NCBI GenBank assembly: GCA_039621445.1
Contig: CP154954.1
Location: 9,744,588 to 9,808,587, forward strand
Reading direction: 5' to 3'
Length of the DNA stretch: 64,000 nt
From: Euglena gracilis
Lineage: Eukaryota; Euglenida; Euglenophyceae; Euglenales
This document shows positions 22,285 to 32,499 of this stretch, piece by piece; position 1 is the stretch's first letter, and each line of letters opens with the position of its first letter. A program made the translations under genes and the position numbers. Below the pieces are notes generated by a model. That model ran no database searches. It was not told the DNA's origin and saw only the letters and a program-made list of their open reading frames with translations.

Positions 22285-22388
22285 TGAAATCGGACTCCCA
22301 CGACACAGGAAGGGGGAGGAAGGGACCAAGAGGGCGAAGCACAAGAAGATGGTGAGGTCCTGCTTTCCTTGCCGGCTGTTCTGTTCTG

Positions 22389-23504
22389 GTGTGTTTGTGT
22401 GTGCGCGGGGGGTGCTTCTTACTGCTTTTTGTTGCCGGAGATGGCTTATTCGTAATTCTGCCCTTCGAACTCAAGGAGAAAGATTTTCAACTCAACGAGT
22501 TCAACAACGTTCACCACATCGACCAATCAATACAGCGGAGGAATAGCAATTCAGAACATATAGAGAAGCGGAGGAAGAAAATTTTGACTTCCATGAAAGA
22601 CGCAACATACCTGGTGTCCAGCGGCCCAGCGAAGCACGAAAGAACCGCGGCGAAGGCTGCAGAAGATATAAAAGATGGAGTCCCAGCAGGCGCCAGAGCA
22701 ACCAACATGGAACAAGCGGCAGTGCAAGGAATTGCAAGGAAAGAATCTGAGATGGAGAAGAGGAGAGGAGCCGCAGGCGCTGGAGACGATGATGGAGCAG
22801 CAGCAGAACACCAGTCCGTGGCCATCGCAACCCCCCCACCCCCCACCACATCAGAGATTTCAAAATCCCCCACTCAACATGAGGATGGCCATGGACCATG
22901 GACAACTGTGGTCAGAAAGACAAGAAGACAGAAAGGAAATACCATCACAGGTCCAACAAACTCCCCCCCTTTTTCTATGTCCCCCCCTTTCAGGGGACAA
23001 GGCAAGGGCTATGGCAGCCTTTCAACAAATGTCAAAAATTCAAGGGACATAAGTCAACATCAAGGCTATGGCAGCCATCATCCAAAAGGACCTGGGGTCC
23101 AGAATCAAGGCTATGGCAGCCATCATCCAAAAGGGTCTCGGGTCCAGAATCAAGGCTATGGCAGCAATCATTTAAGGGGACAGTGGGCCCAGGGGCAAGG
23201 CGATGGCAGCCAGTATCCCAGCCTGGACAGATCCCTTTGGGGAAAGGTATGTCCAACTTTCCCCCCAGCATTTTCAGACACAAACCCCCCAGGAGAAGGC
23301 CAATGCCAAAAACAGGCCATGGTGGCCTATATGGGGAATCAAGAGGGCCAGAGAAGAGACCAGAGAAGTCCCGGAGAGAAGGCCAATGGAGGCCAAATGG
23401 CCCTGAAGACAACTGGTGGCCAACACAACCAAGACCATCTACACCACATCAGCCCTTGTGGGGGAGGCCCAAGATTGGCTCAGACAGGCCCCCCCAGAAG
23501 ATAA
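22389..23504 (+). pseudogene. DIRS ORF1 (gag-like), copy A
   Basis: A 371-codon open frame with a basic N-terminal part, a charged stretch, then DGHGPWTTVVRKTRRQKG near residue 170. That motif matches DGNGPWTIVVRSKRRR in copy B and, less well, copy C, so it is the likely nucleic-acid-binding segment. After about 23,040 a 45-bp repeat is present in about three copies. The frame homologous to copy B over that region (AMAAIIQK, then DPFGERYVQLSPQHF at about 23,220) differs from the N-termin­al frame, so the gene is frameshifted or broken by a stop. The 5' end overlaps the terminal repeat, so the true start is unknown. Confidence 0.65.
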
Positions 23505-23637
23505 TCAGCCCAGCTTTATATTACCTCCCCACTGCAGACACAGACCTTCCCCCATCATTTAGAAACAGGGGGAAAGTCTGCCTTTGGAAAGCCCTATGGG
23601 AGGGCCAGCTGCAGCCCCAGTGATGGGGCAGCCAGGG

Positions 23638-24293
23638 CTCCTTTCTCCATTTCCGTTCCCAGGCTCTCGTGAGCGTCATAAATTTTTGTGGCAGGCTGCT
23701 GATGCCGAAGCATGCAGCTTGAAACTGCCAGGTTTCTCCCCCCACCTGCATGCAAACATATTTTTCTAAGCTGCTGTGCAGCTGCAGATGGAAATAAGCA
23801 TCTTTCAGGTCGATTTTGCCACAAAACCAATCTTTTCTTAAATATGGGAAGATGCTTCCCATGTGCTCCAGTCTGAACTTCTGGGGGGTGAAGTGGAGAT
23901 TTAACTGTCGACAATCCGAAATTATTCTCTCCTTTGTCTTTCCCCCCTCTTTTTTTGAAATGATGAAGTAAGGGACAAAATATTTTGCCTCCTCTGGCGG
24001 GATTTGCCTGGTTGCCCCTGCACATTCGTATTATCTCAGAATTTTCTGGGCCGTCATTATTTCTTGGTGGGTTTTGAAGGGAACTTTTAAGGACATTTGA
24101 GGGGGGAGGGGAAGATCTGACATAACCCCTCCACTTATCAGGTTTAATACCTCTGGCTCATGCCTTGACCCAATGGGGAATGCTGGCCTGAAGCGCTTTG
24201 TAAGGGGGTACCCCTGGGTGTAATGTGTCTGAGGATTCCACAGGCCCCATCACTGGGGTCCTTCCCCCTGGTTGCCCCATAACTGGGGTCATC
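23638..24293 (-). pseudogene. Inverted RT N-terminal half, copy A
   Basis: On the minus strand this encodes the RT region with WFCGKIDLKDAYFHLQL (motif A; the first Asp is catalytic), homologous to copy B at about 28,450. It lies inside a plus-strand element. Flanks carry 23-bp inverted copies: CCCCAGTGATGGGGCAGCCA at 23,615 and its near reverse complement at 24,266-24,288, with two mismatches. Motif A is thus on the opposite strand from YLDD, so RT cannot be made. Confidence 0.85.
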
Positions 24294-24299
24294 CGAGGG

Positions 24300-25769
24300 A
24301 AAGGTAGTTTTCTTCTACCTAGACGACATTTTTGCTGTTAGCCCCCAGCAAAAAGACAGCAGCCCAGCATTTGGCAGAAATAAAACAGGCCCTGTTACTG
24401 GCAGTTTCAGATTAAACCTCCCCAAATCCTGTCTGGAACCCACACAGGAGATAAGGCATTTGGGCCAGTGGGTCAATTTGAAAAAAGGCCAGCTGCAAAT
24501 TCCACAGGAAAAACTAAAATACTTAAGAAAGGAGCTAGGAAAAGTGCTCAGAGCACAAAAAATGAGCTGCAGAAACTTCAGTTCTATTGTGGGGCAAGTC
24601 AGAAGCTATTTAGTCTCAATTCCATTTCTCAGAATTCTGACAGATCAACTTTGCAAAATGGTGGATTTGCACACAACGTGGGGTTTGGACCACACCCTAA
24701 CCATTCCCCAGGGATCAAGGATCAAATTGTGGAGTTAAAAGCGTTTTTGCAGGCAGGTGTGGGCAGAGCTTTTCAATCCCAGGCCTCTCAGGAACTGTTC
24801 TCAGACAGCAGCACCTGGCAGTGGGGGGAGCTGGACACAAACTCAGGCCAAAAAGTGCAGGATTTTTGGAGGGACTTGCACATCCTTCACATCAACCAAA
24901 AAGAGTTGATGTCAGCAGTGGAGACAGTAAAAAGTCTGGCCAAACCAAAACAAACAATAATGCTTCATGTGGACAGCCAGGTGGCTGTAAGTTATTTAAC
25001 AAAATGGGGAGGCAGAAAGCCCTACCTAAATTCCATCTTAAAACCCCTGCTGTATCATTGTCAGGAAAAGCAAATCAATTTGCAGGTGGTTTGGGTCCCC
25101 ACAAAAGAGCAATTGGCAGACTGCCTGACCAGAGAGCAAAAGGGTCCAGGGGATTATACCCTAAACCTGAACATCTTTCACCAAATTCTTCATTTTTTCA
25201 GAAAAGACATCACCCCAGAGGTGGACATGTTTTGCACACCCAACAACAAAAAGTTCCCCAAGTTTGTTTGTCGATACCCCCACCAAGGGGCTTTGCTGGT
25301 GGACGCCTTGAAGGCAGATTTGAGGGTTCCCCCCAGTTTATGCCAACCCTCCCTGGAGCATCATTCCCCAGTGGGTTCAGAGATTAATGTTAAACCCAGA
25401 CCTGACTTGTCTGTTGATCGTGCCCCACTGGGCTTCGACATCATGGCGGCGACAATTAATGTCAATCAGGCAGCCAGGCAGCAAAGTTTTGTTGGTACCC
25501 CCCCAATGAGGTCTGTTCACCGGAGGAGATGCCCCCCCAAAGTGGGATTTGGCCTGCTTGATTGTGTCAGGCAAATTTTACAATCCCAGGAAGTTTCGAT
25601 GTCCAGTATCGACACTTACATAAAAAATCTGGGAAATGTCAAGAGATTTGACTCGGCATTCAGGACATTGGTGGGCCAATTTTTGCACAAAGGGGTGCCC
25701 CTGCAGGTCTGCACAGTCCACAGGATGGCTGAGGCCATCCTTGATCTCGCTGCCCACAGCCTCAACACT
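24300..25769 (+). pseudogene. RT C-terminus, RNase H and start of recombinase, copy A
   Basis: VVFFYLDDIF (RT motif C) is at about 24,305. From 24,468 a 443-codon frame continues. RNase H residues are visible at about 113 (DSSTWQWG), 146 (E), 169 (VDSQVAV) and 217 (LADCLTR). After that comes EVDMFCTPNNKKFPKFV, the segment DIRS elements carry after RNase H. Then residues 330-434 match the recombinase N-terminal region of copy B (PKVGFGLLDCVRQILQSQEV). The RNase H and recombinase parts lie in one frame here, which may reflect small indels. It ends where the element is truncated. Confidence 0.75.
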
Positions 25770-25980
25770 GCACCTCCTCCGACACCTTGGCGAAGCTGAA
25801 CCGTCGTGGCCCCGCCACTCCCCTCTCCCATGTTTGCTTGGTGGCCCCCCCCCACTCGATGGGGATGGTTGTCTCTCTTTGTGTTTCTGGGTGGGTGGTT
25901 GTGGTTGCTTGGTTCGGGGTCCCCCTTCTGGTTGGGATGTTTTTATTTTTCTGCTGATTTTTTGGGTGGGGGGTTGGGCT
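25770..25980 (-). other. 3' spacer of DIRS copy B
   Basis: Follows the internal complementary region of B and precedes the truncated end of A. It starts GGTGAGCCCAACCCCCCACCC on the minus strand, like the spacer after the same region in copy D (36,515). The right terminal repeat expected next is missing, presumably lost at the junction with A. Confidence 0.5.
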
Positions 25981-26090
25981 CACCATCTTCTTGTGCTTCG
26001 CCCTCTTGGTCCCTTCCTCCCCATTCCTCTTTCGTGGGAGTTCGAGACCATTCGGGCTCCGCACTGCGAGATGGTGAGGTACTGTGCAGC
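25981..26090. repeat. Internal complementary region of copy B
   Basis: The left part is inverted to 22,300-22,350 (GGGCGAAGCACAAGAAGATG in A). The right part is inverted to 30,121-30,160 (CACTGCGAGATGGTGAGGT in B). In DIRS biology this region pairs with both element ends during circle formation. Confidence 0.7.
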
Positions 26091-26114
26091 CCCATTTGGG
26101 CCATAATATTTTGA

Positions 26115-27100
26115 ATTTTTTAAACGACACCGAGTCGTAAATATTGAGCTTGGAAGGCCCCAAAAATTTTCCACTGACCAAATTGCTGGACTTCTTCCAC
26201 TTGCAAAACAGCATTTTTCCACCATAAAACCCCAGCTCCTCTGGTGCTGAGGGGTTTCCAGTGCGTGGTGTCCACCCCCCCCTCTTGCAGAATTTCTCTG
26301 GTAAGTGAATTCACTCTTTCTGCTGTCAAAGGTCTTTTTCCATCCAAAGACCATAACAAATTATTTTTGTGCCCAATCATGTGGGCTGTCCTTTCCACGT
26401 ACTCTTTCAATAAATGCCAGGGGCTTATGAGGGGGGTGTGTGGCAAATCAAAACTTCCTCCCATCTGGGGAATTGCCATCCTTTCCTTTGCAGTGAGATG
26501 AAAATTTTTTCTCCACCGAAACTGGTTTTCCCCGGTGTCCTGGCTAAATCAACCCCCCTGTGGAGGGCCAACAGCCTCCACAGATGATGAGTCTGTTTCT
26601 GAGCTCTTTTACAGATAGGTCTGAGAGGGGTTTGGATTTCCTTATGATGTTTTCTAAGAAATCAGTGGGGTCCCAAAAATGGGCATACTTGCAGACATTG
26701 AAATTCCATTTCCTTTTCAATGGAGACAAAAGAGGGGAAAACCCCAATGACCCAAACCCTGGGAGTAATAAAGCTGCTGCATATGCATCTCGTGTTGAGG
26801 CTGTGAACAGCAAGATCAAGGATGGCCTCAGCCATCCTGTGGACTGTGCAGTCCTGCAGGGGCACCCCTTTGTGCAACAAATGGCCCACCAATGTCATGA
26901 AGGCTGAGTCATATATTTTGACATTTCCTAATTTTTTTATGCAAGTGTCGATACTGGACAGCGAAACTTCCTGGGATTGTAATATTTGCCTGACACAATC
27001 GAGCAGGCCAAATTCCACCTTGGGGGGCATCTCCTCCCCCCAGCAGTTGGTGAACAGACCCCACTGGGGGGGGTACCAGTAAAACCTTGCTGCCTGGCTG
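26115..27100 (-). pseudogene. Tyrosine recombinase, copy B
   Basis: Minus-strand fragments in several frames. PPKVEFGLLDCVRQILQSQE and HRMAEAILDLAVHSLN match copy A. LLLPGFGSLGFSPLLSPLKR and KYAHFWDP match copies C and D. The C-terminal block reads STRGAGVLWW, then FGQWKIFGAFQAQYLRLG, with the final Tyr where the nucleophile is expected and the Trp before it retained. The usual His before STR is not aligned. Frame changes between blocks show the gene is broken. Confidence 0.7.
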
Positions 27101-27263
27101 CCTGATTGACATTAATTGGCGCCACCAGGATGTCGAAGCCCAGTGGGGTACGATCAACAGACAATGCAGGTCTGGGTTTACCATTAAGCGCTGAAACCAC
27201 TGGGTAATGATGCTCCAGGGGGTGGTTTGGAAAAACCTGGGGGGAGGTCCTTCAAGTCTGCCC

Positions 27264-27826
27264 TTAAGGCGTCCACCAGCAAAGCCCCTTGGTGGGGTTA
27301 TCGACAAACAAACTTGGGGAATTTTTTGTTGATGGGTGTGCAAAAATCCATGTACATGTGTCCACATTTGGGGTGATGTCCTTTCTGAAAAATTGAAGAA
27401 TTTTGTGAAAGATGTTTAGGTTTAGGGTATAATCCCATGGGTCCTTCTGCCACCTGGCCAGGGAGTCTGCCAGTTGCTCCTTTGTGGGAAGGCAAACCAC
27501 CTTCAAATTGATTTGCTTCTCTTGGCAATGATACAGCAGGTGTTTTAAGACAGAGTTTAGGTACGGCCTTTTTCTTCCCCACTTTGTTAAATACCTCACA
27601 GCCACCTGACTGTCGACATGAAGCACAATTGTTTGCTGAGGTTTGGCTGGTGCTTTACAGTTTCCACTGCCTGCAACTCTTTTTGGTTGATACGAAGGAC
27701 ATGCAGGTCCCTCCAAAAGTCCTGCACCTTTTGGCCTGAATCTTTGTCCAGCCCCCCCCATTGCCAGGTACTGCTGTCTGAAATGAGTTCCTGAGAAGCC
27801 TGGGATTGAAATGACCTGCTGACCAC
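27264..27826 (-). pseudogene. RNase H, copy B
   Basis: Minus-strand frames give ISDSSTWQWGGLD, HVDSQVAVRYLTKWG and TKEQLADSLARWQ, the same acidic residues as copy A. Two or more frameshifts separate DSSTWQWG from VDSQVAV. The following IFAHPSTKNSPSLFVD block is out of frame relative to A (MFCTPNNKKFPKFVC). Confidence 0.75.
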
Positions 27827-27840
27827 TGGCTGTAAAAATG

Positions 27841-28890
27841 TTAATTAACTTCCGAAATTTGATCTTTGACCCCCTGGGGAATGGTCAAGGTGTGGTCCCA
27901 ACCCCACTTGGTGTGTAAATCCACCATTTTGCAAAGTTGATCTGTCAGAATTCTGAGAAATGCCATGGAGACTAAATAGCTTCTGACTTGCCCCACAATA
28001 GAGCTGAAGTTTCTGCAGCTCATTTTTTGTGCTGTGAGCTCCTTTCTTACGGATTTTAATTTTTCCTGAGGAATTTCCAGCTGTCCTTTTTTCAAATTGA
28101 TCCACTGGCCCAAATGCTTTATCTCCTGTGTGGGTTCCGGACAGGATTTGGGGAGGTTTGATCTGAAAACTGCCAGTAACAGGGCCTGTTTTATTTCTGC
28201 CAAATGCTGGGCTGCTGTCATTTTGCTGGGGGCTAACAGCAAAATGTCGTCTAGGTAGATGAAAACCACTTTTCCCTCCTTTCTCAATCTTCTCTCCCAG
28301 ACTCTCATGAGAGTCGTTCAATTTTTGTGGCAGGCTGCTGATTACAAAGCATGCATCCTGAAACTGCCAAATTCCCCCCCCCCCACTTGCGTGGAAACAT
28401 GTCTTTCCCGGCTGCCGTGCAGCTTTGGGTGAAAATTAGCATCTTTCAGATCGATTTTTCCACAAAACCAGTCTTTTCTTAAATATGGGAAGAGGATTCC
28501 ATTGTGTTCCAGTCTGAACTTCTGGGGGGTGAAGTGGAGATTTAACTGTCGACAGTCCGAAATTAGCCTTTCCTTTGTCTTTTCCCCTCCTTTTTGGAAA
28601 TGATGAAATAAAGGACAAAGTGTTTTGCCTCCTCTGGGGGGATTTTCCTGGTTACCCCTGCACATTCGTAATCTCTCAGAATTTTCTGGGCAGTCATTAT
28701 TTCTTGGGTGTTTTTGAAAGGAACTCTTAAGAACATCTGAGGAGGGAGGGGAAGATCCGACATAACCCCTTCCTTTATCAGGTTTAATACCTCTCTGCTG
28801 GCTCCTGCCTTGATCCAGTGCAGAATGTTGGCCTGCAGGGCCCTGTAAGGGGGCACCCCTGGGTGTAATGTGTCTGAGGATTCCAAGGCC
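27841..28890 (-). pseudogene. Reverse transcriptase, copy B
   Basis: Upstream block FKNTQEIMTAQKILRDYECA, motif A as GKIDLKDANFHPKL (Asn replaces the usual Tyr after the Asp-Ala pair region), and motif C as VVFIYLDDILLLAPSK. Thumb-like KHLGQWINLKKGQLEIPQEK matches copy A. At least two frames are used, so RT is not intact. Unlike A it is collinear, which makes it the reference for the inversion in A. Confidence 0.8.
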
Positions 28891-28899
28891 CCATCACTG

Positions 28900-29920
28900 G
28901 GGTCCTTTCCCCTGGCTGCCCCATCACTTTGGTCACCTCTGGCCCTGCCATAGGGCTGCTCAAAGACAAGCTTTCTCCCTGTTTTTTGAAAGATTGGGGA
29001 TGGTCTGTTTCTGCAGTGGGGAGGTACATATATGGCTGGGGGTGAGGGCTGATTACCTTCTTGTTACCCTGTTGTAGCCAATCTTGGGCCTCCCCCTCAA
29101 AGGCTGATATGGTGATCTTGATTGAAGTGGCCTCCATTGGCCTTCAGGGCCATCTGGCCTTCTTGGCCTCCATTGAACTTCTGTCCAAGACTTTTCTTGT
29201 GTCTTCTTTGTTCATCTTGGTTCCCCAGATGAGCCACCCTGGCTGAATTTCCCTGAGTGCTTTGATGCCAGTTGTCTTGGCTTTGGCTTTTTCCACTGGG
29301 GGGATTGATTTTGAGGGTGCTGGGGGGACACTTGGACATACCTTTCCCCGCTGGGGTCCCCTGCTGGGAATCTGGCTTCTGTGTCCTTTAAAATGGGCAA
29401 CATGCCCTTTTGAATGATGGCTGCCATAGCCTTGGAGTTGGGCCCAGGTCCCTGTAGATAGATGGCCGCCGTGGCCATTTTGAGGATGGTCTCCACATTC
29501 CTGACTTGAACTCTTTGAATTTGTCGTACTTCCCCTGTCATAGGGGTGGGGATGAAAAAAGCGATGGGCAGTCTGCCAGACCTTCCATCTCCTGACAATG
29601 TTTCCTTGATGGATGACTGTGATGGGTCCCCATGACCGGATGAGCCTTGCCCGTGATGGTTTCTCCGTCGCTTTGATCTGACAACAATTGTCCAGGGTCC
29701 ATTGCCGTCACAAAAGGTTTGTTGAAAACGGGAAATTTCTGGTGAACTGGGGGGGTGGAAGGGTTGCGACGGCCACAGACGGACATATTGGTCCTGCTCC
29801 ATCAGGTTCTCCAGCGCTTGCAGCTCCTCGGCGTTTTCCAGCTTCAGCTGTCTGACTTGAACTGCCTTGTGCTCCCACTTCCTCTTGACAGCCTGATATT
29901 TTTTCCAACACTTCTTTCAT
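28900..29920 (-). pseudogene. DIRS ORF1 (gag-like), copy B
   Basis: The 196-codon minus frame at 29,212-29,802 carries DGNGPWTIVVRSKRRRNHHG, AMAAIIQKGMLPILKD (one copy of the unit expanded in A) and DPSGERYVQVSPQHPQ. The N-terminal part lies in another frame (29,708-29,920; AGKRRGAASAGEPDG matches KRRGAAGAGDDDG in A). ORF1 and RT are separated by about 100 codons of variable sequence. Confidence 0.65.
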
Positions 29921-29989
29921 TGAAGTCCGTTGAACACGTGCTTGATTTTTGAATGTCTTTTGTCTGTTGTATTGACAGCACGTATAGTT

Positions 29990-30165
29990 GAAAGTCTTTC
30001 TACTTGAGGTCGAAGGGCAGAATTAGGAATCAGTCAACTCCGGCAACAAAAAACAGAAGGAAGCACCCCCCGCACACACACAAACACACCAGAACAGAAC
30101 AGCCGGCAAGGAAAGCAGGACCTCACCATCTCGCAGTGTGGAACCCGAATGGTCTACACCCTTGG
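29990..30165. repeat. Left terminal repeat of copy B
   Basis: Inverted, near-identical to 22,345-22,490: GGTGAGGTCCTGCTTTCCTT, CTGTTCTGTTCTGGTGTGTT, a GTGTGCG run, TTGTTGCCGGAG and AATTCTGCCCTTCGA on the element strand. Confidence 0.85.
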
Positions 30166-30359
30166 TCTTTTTAGGCGGATGTTTTCTGGTAATGTGTCAA
30201 AAATGACAGCCAGCAGTTTCAGCAAGTGATGGAGGATCGTCTCTTCCCGGTGCCGGACGGGGCTGCTGCTTACACCCAAAACAATTTGGTAATTTGGGAA
30301 ATTTGGGATCGACAGCATTTGGCATTTTGGACGTCGAGTGGTTTGGGTTTCGCATTCCC

Positions 30360-30525
30360 TCGATGCATACCGACAAGGGAAGAAGAGACACTGAGGGCGA
30401 AGCACAAAGACCTTGTGAGGCCATGCCTTGCTCGCCGGCGGTGTTGTGTGATTGTTCGCTGCGCTGGGTCAGGAGTCCCTGCTCAGTGCCGCCTCCCCGG
30501 AGTTGGCTGACGATGCTGCTCCGAC
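30360..30525. repeat. Right terminal repeat of copy C
   Basis: GGGCGAAGCACAAAGACCTT followed by CGGCGGTGTTGTGTGATTGT and AGTTGGCTGA, inverted to 34,700-34,848 and to 36,655-36,830 of copy D. Confidence 0.75.
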
Positions 30526-30619
30526 TAGGCGACGTGACTTCTTGTCCCTTGGGGGGGGTTCCCCCCTTCTCCTCCCCCTGGCCCCCATTTTTTGAACGCA
30601 AATTTTCTTTTACGGGTGG

Positions 30620-30725
30620 GGTGTCGGGCTCATAAGGTCTTTGTTCATCGCCCTCGGTGTCCCTTCCTCCTTTGTCGGTTTTCCTCGAGGGAGTACGAGA
30701 CACCTCGGGCTCCGCACTTTGCCCT
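30620..30725. repeat. Internal complementary region of copy C
   Basis: CATCGCCCTCGGTGTCCCTT, then CTCGAGGGAGTACGAGACAC and CTCCGCACTTTGCCCTTGTG. The copy-D counterpart lies inverted at 36,430-36,530. Confidence 0.65.
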
Positions 30726-30750
30726 TGTGAGGCCTGACTGTGCACTGAAA

Positions 30751-31529
30751 TTAGGGGTTCCAGGGCTGTTTCCAGGGCGCTTGGGCACCAAGTCGTTGAC
30801 AGTGGGCTGTAAAAGCCTCCATCCCCCTCCACTGGCCAATTTCACAAACTTCTTGGGAAGAAAAGCCCAATTTTTTGAGCAAAACAACTCCCCTCTGGTG
30901 GAATGTGCCCGCCCACACCTGGGGGGGTACCCCATTTTGGGATAAAAAACTTTTGGTTATTGATGCAATCGTGTCAGCACTTACGGCTTTGAAGGTTGGT
31001 TTTAGAGAAATCAGTAGGAGACCCCCATTCTTAACGTTAAATCGGGTTGCAGCCACGTAAGCCATCATTAAATGAAAGGGACTTATCTGTGGGCACTTTG
31101 GAAGTGAAACACCTCTATCTCTCATTTATGGAATTTCTTGCCTTTACGCTTAATTGTAATGTAGGGCGCCTTTCCCAACACCCTGGTTGTTCGTTTGATT
31201 CTAACCAAATCAGAAGATGGATATAAACAGAGAATTCCGGAGCAGAGAATTCCGGCTGTATGTGCTTGTATCAGAGGGAAATGGGGCTTGGGCCAGCCAC
31301 AGGAGGATTGGGAAGGGATCCCAAAAACTCCATAACCATATTTTTCCAGACTTTGATTGCAAAGCTTCTTGTAAGGGGCCAACATGGTGTGTAATCTCAA
31401 ACCACAAAACCCAGGAATTAAAAAAGTAGCACTGTAGGCATTACGTGCCTGGGCCTTGGAAAACTGAAATAACTGTACTAGGGCGTCAGCCACTTGGTCA
31501 GTTGTGGCTTCAGGGGTGGGTATCCCCAT
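30751..31529 (-). pseudogene. Tyrosine recombinase, copy C (catalytically dead)
   Basis: Fragments TTDQVADALVQLFQFSKAQA, LIPGFCGLRLHTMLAPYKKL, ILCLYPSSDL, APYITIKRKGKKFH, then GVPPQVWAGTFHQRGVVLLK and EIGQWRGMEAFTAHCQRLGA. Copy D has LCLYRSSDL and AAHYQRLGA at the same places. So C has Pro for the first catalytic Arg and Cys for the nucleophile Tyr. There is also a frame break near 31,130. Confidence 0.75.
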
Positions 31530-31912
31530 TTAGTCCAAAATAACCCATAATAATGAAAAGGAAATCTGATAACGATTTAAACTGGCGTTTCTCCCCAGGA
31601 AATCGTCAATGGATTTTTTCTGTATTTGTTTCCTCTCCAGTGTTTTCCTGAGCAAATCATCCAAAGGAGGGGCTACCTGCTGGGTGAAATTTTCTCCCCC
31701 ATGCAACTGTTGAGCATGCCCATGTAGGGGGTTATTTTCAGGTAGGGGGCTCCTGGAACTTTCATCTTTCTTAATTGGGGTCACCATGTGGCTGAATCCC
31801 AAAAGGGGGTGACCATCAAAACTTTGGTCTGTGGAAACATTCTCAATCGTGGCATTCTCTGTCGTAAAGTCCTCCCATGTTGTCCAGGGAACATTTGAGG
31901 ACATCCACTGCT

Positions 31913-32371
31913 CTAGCCTCCCAGTGGTGCCATCTGGCTACAAAATTGGGAAGTTTTTTTGTCGCCTGGGGAGGCAAATAAATCTGTTTCCAAATTCATG
32001 AAATCTTGGAAGTGCTGCCTTAGCCATTGAAAGATATGGGGTTCCAGTGAGTAATCACCCCTGTCTGACTCCCACGTGCTTATGGAGTCTGCTAAGCATT
32101 CCTGAGAAGGAACCCATTTCACTTGTAGGTTTAATTTTTTTTCCATGCACCGTCTTTTGTCAGGTAATAATAAATTACCTGATTGTCCACTGAAAGGGAC
32201 ACCATTTCCCCTGGCCTGCTTAGACTTTTCACTGTGCTGATGGCTGCACGTAATTCTTTTACATTGATATGTAAAATGGAGTTTTCTCTCCAAAACTCTT
32301 GGACAATTTCTCAAGTGTGAATGACAAGCCACCCCCCCCCCCCAGGCATGGGTGCTGCTGTCTGAGTGCAA
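31913..32371 (-). pseudogene. RNase H, copy C
   Basis: An opening DSSTHAWGGG is followed by VKELRAAISTVK-like sequence in another frame, then LNLQVKWVPSQECLADSIST and DRGDYSLEPHIFQWL. FMNLETDLFASPGDKKTSQF is the post-RNase H block. The acidic residues are visible, but the domain is frameshifted near 32,210. Confidence 0.65.
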
Positions 32372-32499
32372 CTCCCTTGTTACACTTTGGGAGAAAGGTC
32401 AGACACCCCAGGTGGCCAGCATTTTTATTTCCCACATTTGGGCTTTTATGCCCTGTGAAATGGAATGCTTTGAGTTCCATGAGGCTGCAGACTTTTTGA

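Larger units (their letters stand above)
22285..25769 (+). mobile_element. DIRS-type retrotransposon copy A (internally inverted, 3' truncated)
   Basis: Order: left inverted terminal repeat (about 22,285-22,490), ORF1, reverse transcriptase (RT), RNase H (RH), start of the tyrosine recombinase (YR) region. The left repeat is near-identical, inverted, to that of copy B at 29,990-30,150. Bases 23,638-24,293 are inverted, so RT is split between strands. The element stops at about 25,769 inside the recombinase region, where B continues. A and B share a subfamily and lie tail to tail. The RNase H segment and the inverted terminal repeat with internal complementary region are what define DIRS rather than LTR elements. 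Confidence 0.85.
25981..30165 (-). mobile_element. DIRS-type retrotransposon copy B (right terminal repeat missing)
   Basis: Minus-strand order from 30,165 downwards: left terminal repeat, ORF1, RT, RNase H, recombinase, internal complementary region at 25,981-26,090. All domains are recognisable and close to copy A. Stops and frameshifts break each gene. The complementary region reads CACCATCTTCTTGTGCTTCG joined to CGGGCTCCGCACTGCGAGAT, the two end types seen at the left ends of A and B. Confidence 0.85.

Noticed and set aside
22990-23220. Possible CRISPR-like array (spaced repeats in copy A)
   Set aside because: Units are contiguous 45-bp repeats inside a gag-like frame in a eukaryotic retrotransposon; no spacers.
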